A stretch of DNA of 64,000 nucleotides from contig JAUVZD010000001.1 of the NCBI GenBank assembly GCA_030602715.1, forward strand, positions 372,001 to 436,000, in the 5' to 3' direction. The notes beneath the pieces were generated by a model. That model was not told where the DNA came from. It did not search any database and worked only from the letters and a program-made list of their open reading frames with translations. Positions 42,056 through 50,977 of this stretch are shown in pieces (position 1 is the first letter of the stretch; each line of letters begins with the position of its first letter). The position numbers and the translations under genes are program-made. This DNA comes from Candidatus Coatesiibacteriota bacterium (lineage in GTDB: Bacteria; RBG-13-66-14; B26-G2; JAUVZD01).

Positions 42056-42861
42056 TGCAGAGATTAGGACCTGATAAGGTTTATTTCAAAGAAGGTTCAA
42101 TCGTAATTTACAACGATGACTTTCTAAGTACAAAGTGCATAGATAAAGGTTGCATTGATTTGATTGTAACTTCCCCTCCTTACAATGTAGATATAAAGTA
42201 TGGTTCATATAGCGATGAAATTCCCTATAAAGATTATTTAAAATTTACTTCAGATTGGCTTACCAAATGCTTTCAATTGTCAAAGGATGACGGAAGGTTT
42301 TGCCTAAACATACCATTAGATAAAAACAAAGGAGGACAGCAAAGTGTATGCGCTGATATAACAACAATAGCAAAAAAGGTTGGATGGAAATATCACTCTA
42401 CAATAATTTGGAATGAACAAAACATCTCAAGGAGGACTGCATGGGGTTCTTGGCTTAGTGCCTCAGCTCCCTATGTAATAGCCCCCGTTGAAGTAATCGT
42501 AATACTATATAAAAAGAACTGGAAAAAAACCAGTGGGACCAAACTGTCTGATATCACAAAAGAGGAATTTGTTGAGTATACAAATGGAGTTTGGAATTTT
42601 AGTGGAGAGAGTAGGAAAAAAATAGGACATCCAGCACCATATCCCATAGAATTACCAAGAAGATGTATAAAGTTATTCAGCTACACCGGTGATACAATTC
42701 TTGATCCCTTTCTTGGAAGTGGAACAACTCTTATTGCTTGTTTGAACACAAAAAGAAAAGGAATTGGTATAGAAATAGATAAAAAATATTGTGAACTGGC
42801 TAAACAAAGACTTATCGCAGAAGGAAAAGTTTTTCAGTTAAGACTTGAATCTACCAAATAG
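42055..42861 (+). CDS. DNA methyltransferase of the EVE-nuclease operon
   Basis: A 268 aa beta-class enzyme with TSPPYN at 39-44 and DPFLGSGTT at 217-225. SPPY points to N4-cytosine. It shares TAWGSWLSAS and KKIGHPAPYPIELPRR with the methyltransferase of the ThaI-like pair at 31983, so the two may have related targets. The start overlaps the nuclease stop by one base (TAATG). It is AT-rich like the rest of the operon and has no target-recognition domain of notable size. Confidence 0.88.
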   Translation: MQRLGPDKVYFKEGSIVIYNDDFLSTKCIDKGCIDLIVTSPPYNVDIKYGSYSDEIPYKDYLKFTSDWLTKCFQLSKDDGRFCLNIPLDKNKGGQQSVCADITTIAKKVGWKYHSTIIWNEQNISRRTAWGSWLSASAPYVIAPVEVIVILYKKNWKKTSGTKLSDITKEEFVEYTNGVWNFSGESRKKIGHPAPYPIELPRRCIKLFSYTGDTILDPFLGSGTTLIACLNTKRKGIGIEIDKKYCELAKQRLIAEGKVFQLRLESTK

Positions 42862-42876
42862 TCTAATACCCCCCCC

Positions 42877-44049
42877 TCACTCCCCCACCACTGACATAAA
42901 GTCGGCGTCCTTCCACAAGCTCACGAAGGCTAAGTCCACACTCGCGTTCGCCAAAAACCCGGGGTCTAGCGCACCGGCTTGTTCAAGATACCACAGGGCG
43001 GTCTCCTTGCAATCCTGCACCGCACATATCTGCGCCGCCCAGTAATAGACCTGGGGGATGTCGTCCTTCAGCTCAATAATCCGCTCCATAGTGGTGAGCG
43101 CCTGGTCGTATTTTCGCAGGTTGATGAGCGACGCCGCCAGATTATAATGGGCCTCCACATTGCCCGGCTCCTCCTCTATCGCCCGCTGGAAATAACCCTC
43201 CGCCTCTCCGTCCCTGCCCAACCGGGCAAGGGCAAAGCCCAAAGCCACCCACAAGTCTATGTCCTCATAGCCCTCAACGGATGCCCGCTCAAAGGCTTCC
43301 AACGCCTCATCATACCGCCCGGCCTGGGTGAGGGACCAGCCCTCCCAGAATAGCTCCTGCGGTCCCCCTTCGCCGAATGTCTTTGCGGTCTCCAGAGCGG
43401 ACATCCCCCCGTAGGTATCCCCCAGGTTCATACGAGCCCGAGCCAGACCGAACCAGCCGTCGCCGTCGTGGGGCTCAAAGACCAGATAGCGCTCAAATGC
43501 CGATTCTGCTTCCTCGTCCAAGCCGGCGGAGAGCGCCGTCTCCGCCTTCAGCTTCCAGGCGTCGGGGTTGTCCCCCTCAATGGAGAGAAGCGCCGCCAGG
43601 TCGTCAAAGCAATCCTGGTAATATCCCAACTTACTGTTGAAGAACGCCCGATAGTAGAGCCCCAGAGGATAATCCGGCACCAGGTTCAGGGCGATATCCA
43701 GCTCATCCAGAGCCTCACTCACCTCTCCCAGGTGGAAGAGGGCAAAAGCTATATGGGCGTGGATCTCCGCCATCTTGCCCTCGGGGGCATAGATGACCGC
43801 TGTATCCAGACTGTCCAGAGCCTCCTGGAACCGTTTCAGGGAGTTCAGGGCGGCGCCCTTGTTAAAATACGGCGCCCAGTAGTCCGGGGCGATGTGGATT
43901 GCATGGTCGTAGGCTTCAATTGCGGTCTCAAAGCCACCGCTGGAAGCCATGAAGAGCCCGTAGCGATTGAACTCCTCGGCGTCCCTGTTGACCGCAAAGG
44001 AGACGGTCGCCGAAAGCAGAACTAAAAACATAAAGGCGACAACTCTCAC
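42877..44049 (-). CDS. Exported TPR-repeat protein
   Basis: About 390 aa from the GTG at 44049, preceded by GGAGGG; in-frame ATG at 44061 and TTG at 44070 are alternatives. Signal peptide MRVVAFMFLVLLSATVSFA, then roughly nine TPRs, for example APYFNKGAALNSLKRFQEALDSLDTAV and VEAHYNLAASLINLRKYDQALTTMERI. Probably a periplasmic scaffold; the partner is unknown. A promoter-like TTGAAT-17-TATAAT lies immediately upstream and would give a very short leader. Confidence 0.85.
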   Translation of the reverse strand: MRVVAFMFLVLLSATVSFAVNRDAEEFNRYGLFMASSGGFETAIEAYDHAIHIAPDYWAPYFNKGAALNSLKRFQEALDSLDTAVIYAPEGKMAEIHAHIAFALFHLGEVSEALDELDIALNLVPDYPLGLYYRAFFNSKLGYYQDCFDDLAALLSIEGDNPDAWKLKAETALSAGLDEEAESAFERYLVFEPHDGDGWFGLARARMNLGDTYGGMSALETAKTFGEGGPQELFWEGWSLTQAGRYDEALEAFERASVEGYEDIDLWVALGFALARLGRDGEAEGYFQRAIEEEPGNVEAHYNLAASLINLRKYDQALTTMERIIELKDDIPQVYYWAAQICAVQDCKETALWYLEQAGALDPGFLANASVDLAFVSLWKDADFMSVVGE

Positions 44050-44108
44050 ATTACCCTCCATTATAAGCAATGATTATACCATATTCAATTGCACAGTATT
44101 ATAAAAAA

Positions 44109-44130
44109 ACCGCCGGCAGGCGCCAGCGGT
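44109..44130 (-). terminator. Terminator of the lexA operon
   Basis: Stem ACCGCTGGC / GCCGGCGGT with a four-base loop, followed by seven T on the minus strand. The 184 bases between the DUF6504-like stop (44255) and the TPR gene contain no further gene that I can see. Confidence 0.8.
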
Positions 44131-44254
44131 CCCTCCACTATCATTCACCCCGACCATTCTCAGTCCCCGGGGCTAATCTCTTAGACCAGCTTGAAAAATC
44201 TCCCCGACCGACCCGCCGGGCTCAGGCGCTCCTGCTCGCCTTCATGCGCCCGTC

Positions 44255-44506
44255 TCAGCCCGAGGAGTAACTGCCCTTGATGCGCCACTCCGAGAACTGG
44301 GCATCAAAGCATATCTCAAAGATATTGACCCCGTCGCTCACCGCAAAACAGCGCAGGGGGCGCATCCCCTGCCGGTCCTCCCAGGAATAGGTTACCCTGA
44401 CGATGTTGTAGCGGATACCGCGCCACTCAAACCAGACCGGACGAATGTTCCCGCCGTAAAATACAGCCCCCACCCGGATGGGGTCGTTCCAACGTTCCTG
44501 CTCCAA
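44255..44506 (-). CDS. DUF6504-like small protein downstream of lexA
   Basis: An 83 aa protein with the compact pattern VGAVFYGGNIRPVWFEWRGI then RVTYSWEDRQG, aromatic residues and a final FEICFDAQFSEWRIKG. It resembles DUF6504 proteins, of which I recall an association with SOS or repair genes. Function unknown. It begins four bases after the lexA stop codon, so it is probably expressed with lexA and damage-inducible. Confidence 0.6.
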   Translation of the reverse strand: MEQERWNDPIRVGAVFYGGNIRPVWFEWRGIRYNIVRVTYSWEDRQGMRPLRCFAVSDGVNIFEICFDAQFSEWRIKGSYSSG

Positions 44507-44510
44507 CTCT

Positions 44511-45134
44511 TTATCCTCCTACCCCCTCCCTTATGAGACTTACCACTCTGCCGATTATGCGCACCTCGTCCTCCACCCCCTCCATCACTATGGGCTTATA
44601 TCTGGGGTTGGAGGGGATGAGGGTGGGGCGTCCGCCCTTGCGGGAGAAGCGTTTGACCGTAGCCTCCTCGCCCAACAGAGCCACCACGATCTGACCCTCC
44701 TCGGCGGTCTCGGCACGGCGCACCACCACCAGATCGCCGTCCAGGATGTGGTCGCCTATCATGCTGTCCCCACTAATCCGCAAGAGAAAGATATCCCCCT
44801 GGGGAAGCAGACTGCGGTCTATGGATAGCACTCCCTCCCAGTTCTCCTCCGCCAGCAGGGGCACCCCGGCAGCCACCCGACCGATGATGGGAAGAGCCCT
44901 GGCGCTTACCGCCGGTCCCTTTCCCTCACCTATCACCGAAAGCCCCCGGGAGAGCCCCGGCTTACTGCGCAGGTAGCCCTTCCTGATCAGGGCCTGCAGA
45001 TGGTCAAAGACCGCCCGAGGACCGATGCCCAGCACCCCGGCCATCTCCCGCACCGTGGGGGGCTGACCGTTAGCCTCTATCCACTCCACCACCACCCGAT
45101 AGACCTCTCCCTGTCTGTGGGTCAAGCCTTCCAT
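44511..45134 (-). CDS. lexA: SOS repressor LexA
   Basis: A 207 aa self-cleaving repressor. The N-terminal winged helix (LTHRQGEVYRVVVEWIEANG, then PPTVREMAGVLGIGPRAVFDHLQAL) is followed by the cleavage site A89-G90 in RVAAGVP, the catalytic Ser124 in SGDSMIGDHILDGDLVVV and Lys161 in EATVKRF. All catalytic parts are intact. It is probably autoregulated: a 17-base motif shared with the dinB promoter covers its -10 region. Confidence 0.95.
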   Translation of the reverse strand: MEGLTHRQGEVYRVVVEWIEANGQPPTVREMAGVLGIGPRAVFDHLQALIRKGYLRSKPGLSRGLSVIGEGKGPAVSARALPIIGRVAAGVPLLAEENWEGVLSIDRSLLPQGDIFLLRISGDSMIGDHILDGDLVVVRRAETAEEGQIVVALLGEEATVKRFSRKGGRPTLIPSNPRYKPIVMEGVEDEVRIIGRVVSLIREGVGG

Positions 45135-45182
45135 GGCTACACCTCCATGATAGCTAAAGAGTGCACATCAGCCGAAACATCC

Positions 45183-45221
45183 GCTCAACAAAAGTATACA
45201 CAACATCCGTTGCGATGTCAA
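45183..45221 (-). promoter_or_regulatory. lexA promoter with candidate LexA operator
   Basis: Minus-strand TTGACA (45221-45216), 17-base spacer, TATACT (45198-45193). On the plus strand 45183-45199 reads GCTCAACAAAAGTATAC, sharing 14 of 17 bases with the dinB promoter spacer and covering the -10 box. An inverted ACATC / GATGT pair (45203-45218) overlaps the -35 side and is a second, weaker operator candidate. Confidence 0.7.
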
Positions 45222-45270
45222 GTAAAATTTTCGCTCCAGGAGCGTTTTTTTGCATTTTTGGGGCGTTAAA

Positions 45271-45295
45271 AAATCCCTCCCTTGTGGAGGGATTT
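45271..45295 (-). terminator. Terminator after guaA and the truncated gene
   Basis: Perfect 10 bp stem AAATCCCTCC / GGAGGGATTT with a five-base loop; on the minus strand the run continues as TTTTTT. Confidence 0.85.
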
Positions 45296-45323
45296 CTCTT
45301 CACCGGCGGGGTAAAAAGCCAGT

Positions 45324-45662
45324 TTAAGTGAGGATGTAGCTTTTAAGCTCGGCGAGATATTCAATGTCCTCAAAGGGGTCGGGCAGATCAACCTGTATAT
45401 ACATTTTCATCCGCCCCACACCCGGTTTGAACCATACATATATCGGCAGGACCAGGGGGAAATCCCCCCAGCTGGAGAGGTGGACGACCATAATGCTGTT
45501 ATAGATAATCTTATAGCAGTCGGCAAAGGTCCCGGCGGTAACCACGACATCCTCCTGGGAATCAACGCTGGCGGCGATGGTGATATCAATAGTATCATCT
45601 ATGGGGAATGAGTTCTTTTTGCAAAGAGACCCCCCTTCACCCCCCTCAGCCCCTACTCCCAT
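45324..45662 (-). pseudogene. 5'-truncated gene, C-terminal part of a secreted-protein-like domain
   Basis: A frame of at most 112 aa that begins inside the guaA stop region. Residues 23-112 look like the end of a beta-rich lipoprotein domain: VVVTAGTFADCYKIIYNS, then IYVWFKPGVGRMKM and YLAELKSYIL, the pattern 'vpAGtF.dCyki...vWfkpGvG.vk...L.sy' seen in DUF3108-like proteins of about 200-250 aa. The N-terminal half and signal peptide are missing, and the first 20 residues are low complexity. It could be a short real protein, but I favour a remnant. Confidence 0.5.
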
Positions 45663-47215
45663 TCTATGGTCGCCGGGGGCTTGGAGCTGATGTCATAGAC
45701 AACCCGATTTATACCCCTGACCTCATTTATAATCCTGGTGGAGATGGAGGAAAGTAAGCTCTCCGGCAGGTGGATCCAGTCGGCGGTCATGCCGTCGGTT
45801 GAGGTTACACAGCGCAGGGCGACCACATTCTCGTAGGTGCGGGCGTCGCCCATCACCCCCACCGTGCGCACCGGCAGAAGCACCACCAGAGCCTGCCACA
45901 CTTTATCATAGTAGTCTGCTTTCTTCAACTCCTCTATGGCGATGGCGTCAGCCCGACGGACCAGCTCCAACCTCTGTGGGGTCACCTCCCCCAGTATACG
46001 TACCGCAAGTCCCGGTCCCGGGAAGGGATGTCTGCCGACTATCTCCTCCGGCAAATCCAGTTCCCGCCCCACCTCCCGCACCTCGTCCTTGAAGAGATAC
46101 TTCAAGGGCTCCACCAGCTCAAGTTCCATCCCCTCCGGCAGTCCGCCCACATTGTGATGGCTCTTGATGATGGCGCTGGGACCCTTGACCGAGACCGATT
46201 CTATATAATCGGGATAGAGCGTCCCCTGGGCTAGGAAGCGCAAGCCCTGCTCCTTTCGGGCTCGCTCCTCAAAAACCTCAATGAAGGTATGACCGATGAT
46301 GCGCCGTTTCTCCTCCGGTTCCTCCACCCCGCTAAGGTTCTTGATGAAGAGCTGGCCGGCGTCAACGACCTCAAGGGGAAGGATGGCGGATAGATAGCCC
46401 TGAACCTGCTCCACCTCCCCCTGGCGCATTAAACCGTTGTCCACCAGAACGCAGAGCAGTTGTTCGCCAATCGCCCGGCGAATGAGGGTAGCCATCACCG
46501 TGGAATCCACCCCGCCGGAGAGGGCGCAGAGCACTTTCTCGGCACCCACCTGCTCCTTTATCTTCAGAATCGCCATCTCCACAAAGGATTTGACGGTCCA
46601 GTCGGGGGAGAGGTTGCAGATTTTGAACAGGAAGTTGGCAAGCATCTGCTTTCCCTTCTCCGTATGATGCACCTCCGGATGGAACTGCACCCCCAGGATA
46701 GTGTCGTCTGCGTTGGCGACAGCCGCATAAGGGGCGTTCTCGGTGTGGGCGATGGCGTGAAAATCAGGGGGGATAGTCTCAAGCGCATCGCCGTGGCTCA
46801 TCCACACCCGCTCCACCTCATCCAGACCGGAGAAGAGGGGATGGGCGGTATCCACATTGAGGTCGGCAAAACCATACTCCCTTCTCCCGGCGCCTGCCAC
46901 CTTCCCTCCCAGCTTATGGGATATATACTGCAGACCGTAGCAGATGCCCAGCAGAGGAATCCCCATCCGCAGGATAAAATCCCCCGGCAGGGGGGCATCC
47001 TCATCGGTGACCGAGCTGGGACCCCCGGAGAGGATAATCCCCCCGATGGTGGAGAGTGGCGCCAGTTCCCCTTTAGTCACCCAATAGGGAAATATCTCCG
47101 AATAGATGCCCAACTCCCTGACTTTGCGGGCGATGAGCTGGGTATATTGGGACCCGAAATCAAGGATAGCCACTCTCTTCGCACCAGCTTCGGATTTACC
47201 CTTCAATTCTGCCAT
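45653..47215 (-). CDS. guaA: GMP synthase (glutamine-hydrolysing)
   Basis: Converts XMP to GMP. The 520 aa protein has the class I glutamine amidotransferase triad C92 (LLGICYGLQ), H179 and E181 (FHPEVHHT), the ATP pyrophosphatase P-loop SGGVDS (233-238) and the C-terminal dimerisation domain ending KPPATIEWE, the canonical GuaA terminus. It follows nadB after three bases. Confidence 0.97.
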   Translation of the reverse strand: MAELKGKSEAGAKRVAILDFGSQYTQLIARKVRELGIYSEIFPYWVTKGELAPLSTIGGIILSGGPSSVTDEDAPLPGDFILRMGIPLLGICYGLQYISHKLGGKVAGAGRREYGFADLNVDTAHPLFSGLDEVERVWMSHGDALETIPPDFHAIAHTENAPYAAVANADDTILGVQFHPEVHHTEKGKQMLANFLFKICNLSPDWTVKSFVEMAILKIKEQVGAEKVLCALSGGVDSTVMATLIRRAIGEQLLCVLVDNGLMRQGEVEQVQGYLSAILPLEVVDAGQLFIKNLSGVEEPEEKRRIIGHTFIEVFEERARKEQGLRFLAQGTLYPDYIESVSVKGPSAIIKSHHNVGGLPEGMELELVEPLKYLFKDEVREVGRELDLPEEIVGRHPFPGPGLAVRILGEVTPQRLELVRRADAIAIEELKKADYYDKVWQALVVLLPVRTVGVMGDARTYENVVALRCVTSTDGMTADWIHLPESLLSSISTRIINEVRGINRVVYDISSKPPATIEWE

Positions 47216-47218
47216 CGT

Positions 47219-48838
47219 TTACACCTCACCAAAATCCTCAATCGGCGGGTCTATAAAATTATCCCTCCGCCAATTCTCATCATCCCTTTCGGGGTGATCT
47301 ATATTATAATGCAAACCACGGGACTCCTTTCTGCGCATAGCCCCATAGATGACCAGACCGGCGACCACGGCGATATTTTTGGTCTCCAGGCTGTCCACTG
47401 TGGGGAAATATTTCCCGCAGAACTCATCCACCACCCGGCGAATTTGAGCTATCTTGCCGGCGGCGATGGCAAGCCTTTCATCGGAGCGCACCACCCCCAC
47501 ATAATTGTGCATCAACCGTCTGACCGCGGCCCACTCGTGGGAGACCACCACCGACTCCTTCGCCTGAGGAAGCCCCTCCAAAACAGTGGATTTGACCTCA
47601 TTATCCTTCAGGTTGACCTCTTGCATCAACTCCGGGGCGATGGTAGCCGCCCGATGAGCCATCACCAGCGCCTCCAGCAGGGAATTGGAGGCTAAGCGGT
47701 TGGCTCCGTGCATCCCGGTGCAGGCTACCTCCCCCACCGCCTGAAGCCCCAGGAGACTGGTCTTGCCGTAAGTATCCGTCCACACCCCGCCACAGAAATA
47801 ATGCGCCGCCGGAACCACCGGAATGGGTTCCTTGGTCACATCTATGCCCAACAGCTTACAGTTCTCATAGATGTAGGGGAAGCGCTCCCTGACCTGGGCG
47901 GAGCCGATGGGGCGCATATCCAGATAGACGCAGTCATCGCCCCGCTTCTTTATGGTGGCGTCTATCGCCCTGGCGACGATATCCCGTGGTGCCAGCTCAC
48001 CACGGGGGTCAAACTTTTGGGCGAAGCGCTCTCCGTCCCTGGTAATCAGTATACCCCCCTCACCCCGCACCGCTTCGGTGATGAGGAAAGAGCGCTCCAG
48101 GATAGTTTTTGCCCCGGGATAGTAAAGGCAGGTGGGGTGGAACTGGACGAACTCCATATTGGCAAGCCTCACGCCAGCTCTATAAGCCATAGCCATACCG
48201 TCGCCGGTGGCCACATTGGGGTTGCTGGTCACCAGATAGACCTTTCCCGCACCGCCCGAAGCCAGAAGGGTCAATCGGGAGAGAAAGAGCTCCACTCTCC
48301 CCTCGTCGGTCAACACCCAACATCCCAGACAGCGCCTTGAGGGACCCTCGCCGGCTGTAGCAATATCTATAACCATAGAATTCTCCAGCAGGGTGATATT
48401 CTCATGCTCCCGCACATTTTGGAGCAGGGCTGATTCCACCTTCTGACCGGTGAAGTCCTTGGCGTGGACGATGCGCCTGCGGGAATGCCCCCCTTCCTTG
48501 CCCAAATCCAGTCGGTTCCCATCGCCCTTCTTCTTGGTGAAATCCACCCCCAACTCCATCAACGCCTCTATCCGGGACGGTCCTTCTCGCACCACCAACT
48601 CCACCACCTCCCGGTGGCAGAGTCCCGCTCCCGCATTCACGGTGTCTTCCAGATGGGTCTTAAAGCTGTCCTCCGGGTCCAGCACCGCAGCAATCCCCCC
48701 CTGGGCGAAGTTGGTAGCCGAATCGGAGTCCTCCTTCTTGGTAACTATTACCACCTTGCCGTAGTCAGCCACCTGCAAAGCGTAGGAAAGCCCGGCGATT
48801 CCCGAACCTATGATTAGAAAATCACTCCGCTCCATCAC
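47219..48838 (-). CDS. nadB: L-aspartate oxidase
   Basis: Flavoenzyme producing iminoaspartate for NAD synthesis. The 539 aa sequence has the FAD-binding DFLIIGSGIAGLSYALQ, the family segment NFAQGGIAAVLDPEDS, HVEFVQFHPT-type NMEFVQFHPTCLY, AAHYFCGGVWTDTYGKTSLLGLQAVGEVACTGMHGANRLASNSLLEALV, and the C-terminal MRRKESRGLHYNIDHP. nadA and nadC are not here. The first codon is GTG at 48838, with an ATG one codon later. Confidence 0.95.
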   Translation of the reverse strand: MMERSDFLIIGSGIAGLSYALQVADYGKVVIVTKKEDSDSATNFAQGGIAAVLDPEDSFKTHLEDTVNAGAGLCHREVVELVVREGPSRIEALMELGVDFTKKKGDGNRLDLGKEGGHSRRRIVHAKDFTGQKVESALLQNVREHENITLLENSMVIDIATAGEGPSRRCLGCWVLTDEGRVELFLSRLTLLASGGAGKVYLVTSNPNVATGDGMAMAYRAGVRLANMEFVQFHPTCLYYPGAKTILERSFLITEAVRGEGGILITRDGERFAQKFDPRGELAPRDIVARAIDATIKKRGDDCVYLDMRPIGSAQVRERFPYIYENCKLLGIDVTKEPIPVVPAAHYFCGGVWTDTYGKTSLLGLQAVGEVACTGMHGANRLASNSLLEALVMAHRAATIAPELMQEVNLKDNEVKSTVLEGLPQAKESVVVSHEWAAVRRLMHNYVGVVRSDERLAIAAGKIAQIRRVVDEFCGKYFPTVDSLETKNIAVVAGLVIYGAMRRKESRGLHYNIDHPERDDENWRRDNFIDPPIEDFGEV

Positions 48839-48850
48839 TTTCCCTCATCT

Positions 48851-49909
48851 TTACCCTTGACCCTCCATAAGAACGATGGGATTGGAGAATACCCACGGAA
48901 GAGAGCGGTTTTTTCCGGACTCCGACGGCAGATAGACCTCCGCCCGATAGACCCCCGGTGAGCCTGCTTCATACTCCAGCCGACTACCTACCGCTTCCTT
49001 GACCACAATACCACTGCACAATAGCCTTATCTTCGCCTCCCTGGGGCTCTCAATCCGAAAAGCCACTCCCTCAGAGAATTCCACCCTATCACCCATAGAA
49101 AGACTCTTCCCATCTGAAAGCTCCCCCCAAAAGCGAAATCCCTTTGCCGACCCAAAAGCCTCCATGGAAATATACAGGCGACCCAACCTGAGAGCATCCA
49201 GAAGTGCCCGCTTATCCCGCTTGAAATCACCGCTCAGGGGCTTTTCCAGCAGGAGATGATTGTGCACCGTGCCCATAGCGAAGCGGTAAGGGAATATGGT
49301 CAGGCGGATGAAAAGAAACCCGTGGTGCTTCCCGTGATTGTCTATCTCTCCGATTCCCACCACCCGCCGTTTCAGGTTCATCTCATCCCACCGCTTCAGG
49401 GTAACTGTCCTGGGTCCGCGAATATGTCCCAGGGGATTGAGCACCCCTTTTATTCCCTGCCAGATGCCGGTCACCCGCTCCTGCCAGTCGGTCATCAGGT
49501 CCCAGATACCGATACCGGTGAAGCCATCCACCTCCCAGTGGGTCCAGTTATAACACCCCACACCGAAGCGAGGAACCCCCACATGGTCCGGGTGAGCGAT
49601 GAAGCCCAGACCGCCGGCATACCTCACCGCTGTTACAAAAACCTGTGGACCTCCATCGCTGTTGATGAGTTTATCGGTGCCTAAAACCAGATAGTGGTCC
49701 TTTTCCGGGGTGATCTCATATCCACACAGAAGCATTATCCTATCATGATACCCCTCGTAACCAAACTCAAGCGCCCGCAGAGTGTCGTGGTCGGTCAAAA
49801 CCACAAAATCCAGGTGATTCTGTGAAGCCGCAGTCATAATCTCTCCGATATCTGCGGTGCCGTCGGAGAAAGTGGAATGGAGATGTATCACCCCTACAGC
49901 TTCATACAT
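48851..49909 (-). CDS. PHP-domain metal-dependent phosphoesterase-like protein
   Basis: About 352 aa from the ATG at 49909, with GGGAG five bases upstream; longer frames overlap the TPR gene. Metal-binding motifs: VIHLHSTFSDGTA (HxH), LTDHDTLRALEFG (DHD), GYEITPEKDHYLVLG, and AHPDHVG. The remaining C-terminal part is beta-rich (VEFSEGVAFRIESPREAKIRLLCSG), like related PHP proteins that lack a polymerase. Substrate unknown. It lies 12 bases before nadB. Confidence 0.85.
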   Translation of the reverse strand: MYEAVGVIHLHSTFSDGTADIGEIMTAASQNHLDFVVLTDHDTLRALEFGYEGYHDRIMLLCGYEITPEKDHYLVLGTDKLINSDGGPQVFVTAVRYAGGLGFIAHPDHVGVPRFGVGCYNWTHWEVDGFTGIGIWDLMTDWQERVTGIWQGIKGVLNPLGHIRGPRTVTLKRWDEMNLKRRVVGIGEIDNHGKHHGFLFIRLTIFPYRFAMGTVHNHLLLEKPLSGDFKRDKRALLDALRLGRLYISMEAFGSAKGFRFWGELSDGKSLSMGDRVEFSEGVAFRIESPREAKIRLLCSGIVVKEAVGSRLEYEAGSPGVYRAEVYLPSESGKNRSLPWVFSNPIVLMEGQG

Positions 49910-49940
49910 GGAGACTCCCAACCATCGGACTAAACATCCC

Positions 49941-50831
49941 TTACTGCGAGCCCAGCAACTCCATAATCTCCGCATCTTCCAGATAGGGCTCAAAGTTGGG
50001 CTCGGCGAGGATGTAGTAGTAAAAGTCCGGATACAGTTCAGTCAACTCCTGCAAGATGGCAACCAGCTCGTCCTTTCTCCCCTGCAAGGCAAAGATGCAC
50101 GCCTTCACATACAGTGCGTCAAAATACTGGGGATAGATTGCCAGCGCTTCCTCCACAGCTTGCATCGCCTCATCCAGCCGACCCATCTCCTTCAAGACAT
50201 ACCCCTCAAGCTGATAGACGGATGGGTCCACATATTCCAACTCCTCAGCTTCCTCCAGTGCGGCAAACGCCCCCTCCAACTGTCCCTCCCCAGCCAGAAT
50301 TACCGCTTTGGCGCAGTAAGACCGATAATCATCCGGAGCAAGGGCTATCATCTCATCCACCAGCTGCAGGGCTTCGTCAGTGCGACCCAGGTTGTTCAAG
50401 GTTATGGCCTTGTTGTTCATAACATCTACATTTCCTGACTCTATCTCCAGAGCCCGGTCAAAGCAGTAAAGCGCTTCATAGAGGGAATCATAGGCAAGAT
50501 AGATGCTCCCTTTGTAATTATATGCCTCCATGTTCTCCTCATCCAGAAGAAGAGCCTTGTCCGCCGCTCGCATGGCGCTTTCAAAGTCACCGGTCTGGAT
50601 GGCGACAAAGGCAAACACCAACCAGGGGGCGGCATAATCGGGATAATCCTCCATAGCCTGAAATGCTATCTCCAACGCCGGCTCAAAATCCCAGTTTGCC
50701 AGATACTGTGCCGCCTCCTCCATCCTGGTCTGCAACTGTGGAGGCATTTCCTGCGCCGCTTGGGCGAGAAATGGGGACAGGCAGATGAGTGAGAACACAA
50801 GAACCGCAGAAACTACCACTCTTTCGGTCAT
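49941..50831 (-). CDS. Exported TPR-repeat protein
   Basis: About 296 aa from the ATG at 50831, with GGAG seven bases upstream. Signal peptide (ERVVVSAVLVFSLICLSPFLAQA), then TPR units such as APWLVFAFVAIQTGDFESAMRAADKAL and VDVMNNKAITLNNLGRTDEALQLVDEM. The repeats cover almost the entire mature protein. It is one of four TPR-type exported proteins in the window. A likely periplasmic scaffold. The region up to the divergent ABC operon is 146 bases. Confidence 0.85.
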   Translation of the reverse strand: MTERVVVSAVLVFSLICLSPFLAQAAQEMPPQLQTRMEEAAQYLANWDFEPALEIAFQAMEDYPDYAAPWLVFAFVAIQTGDFESAMRAADKALLLDEENMEAYNYKGSIYLAYDSLYEALYCFDRALEIESGNVDVMNNKAITLNNLGRTDEALQLVDEMIALAPDDYRSYCAKAVILAGEGQLEGAFAALEEAEELEYVDPSVYQLEGYVLKEMGRLDEAMQAVEEALAIYPQYFDALYVKACIFALQGRKDELVAILQELTELYPDFYYYILAEPNFEPYLEDAEIMELLGSQ

Positions 50832-50977
50832 AGACTTCTCCAGCTTCCTCCGATTGGAGTTGTCCCTGGATTTTACCAATAATAGATTGCCCTTCAAGGC
50901 TTGCTATGATAGCATCTCTAAGGTTAGAGTTAAAGACAAATAGATAATTTTAAGGATTTTTTTAGCCCAAAACTACA

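Noticed and set aside
44131-44254. GC-rich spacer after the lexA operon considered as SRP RNA or a riboswitch
   Set aside because: Hairpins are present but the SRP core motif and known riboswitch cores were not found; the region is sufficiently explained by the terminator.
46460-47695. Plus-strand open frame of 411 codons opposite guaA/nadB
   Set aside because: Antisense to two complete housekeeping genes, no ribosome site, His-rich low-information sequence.
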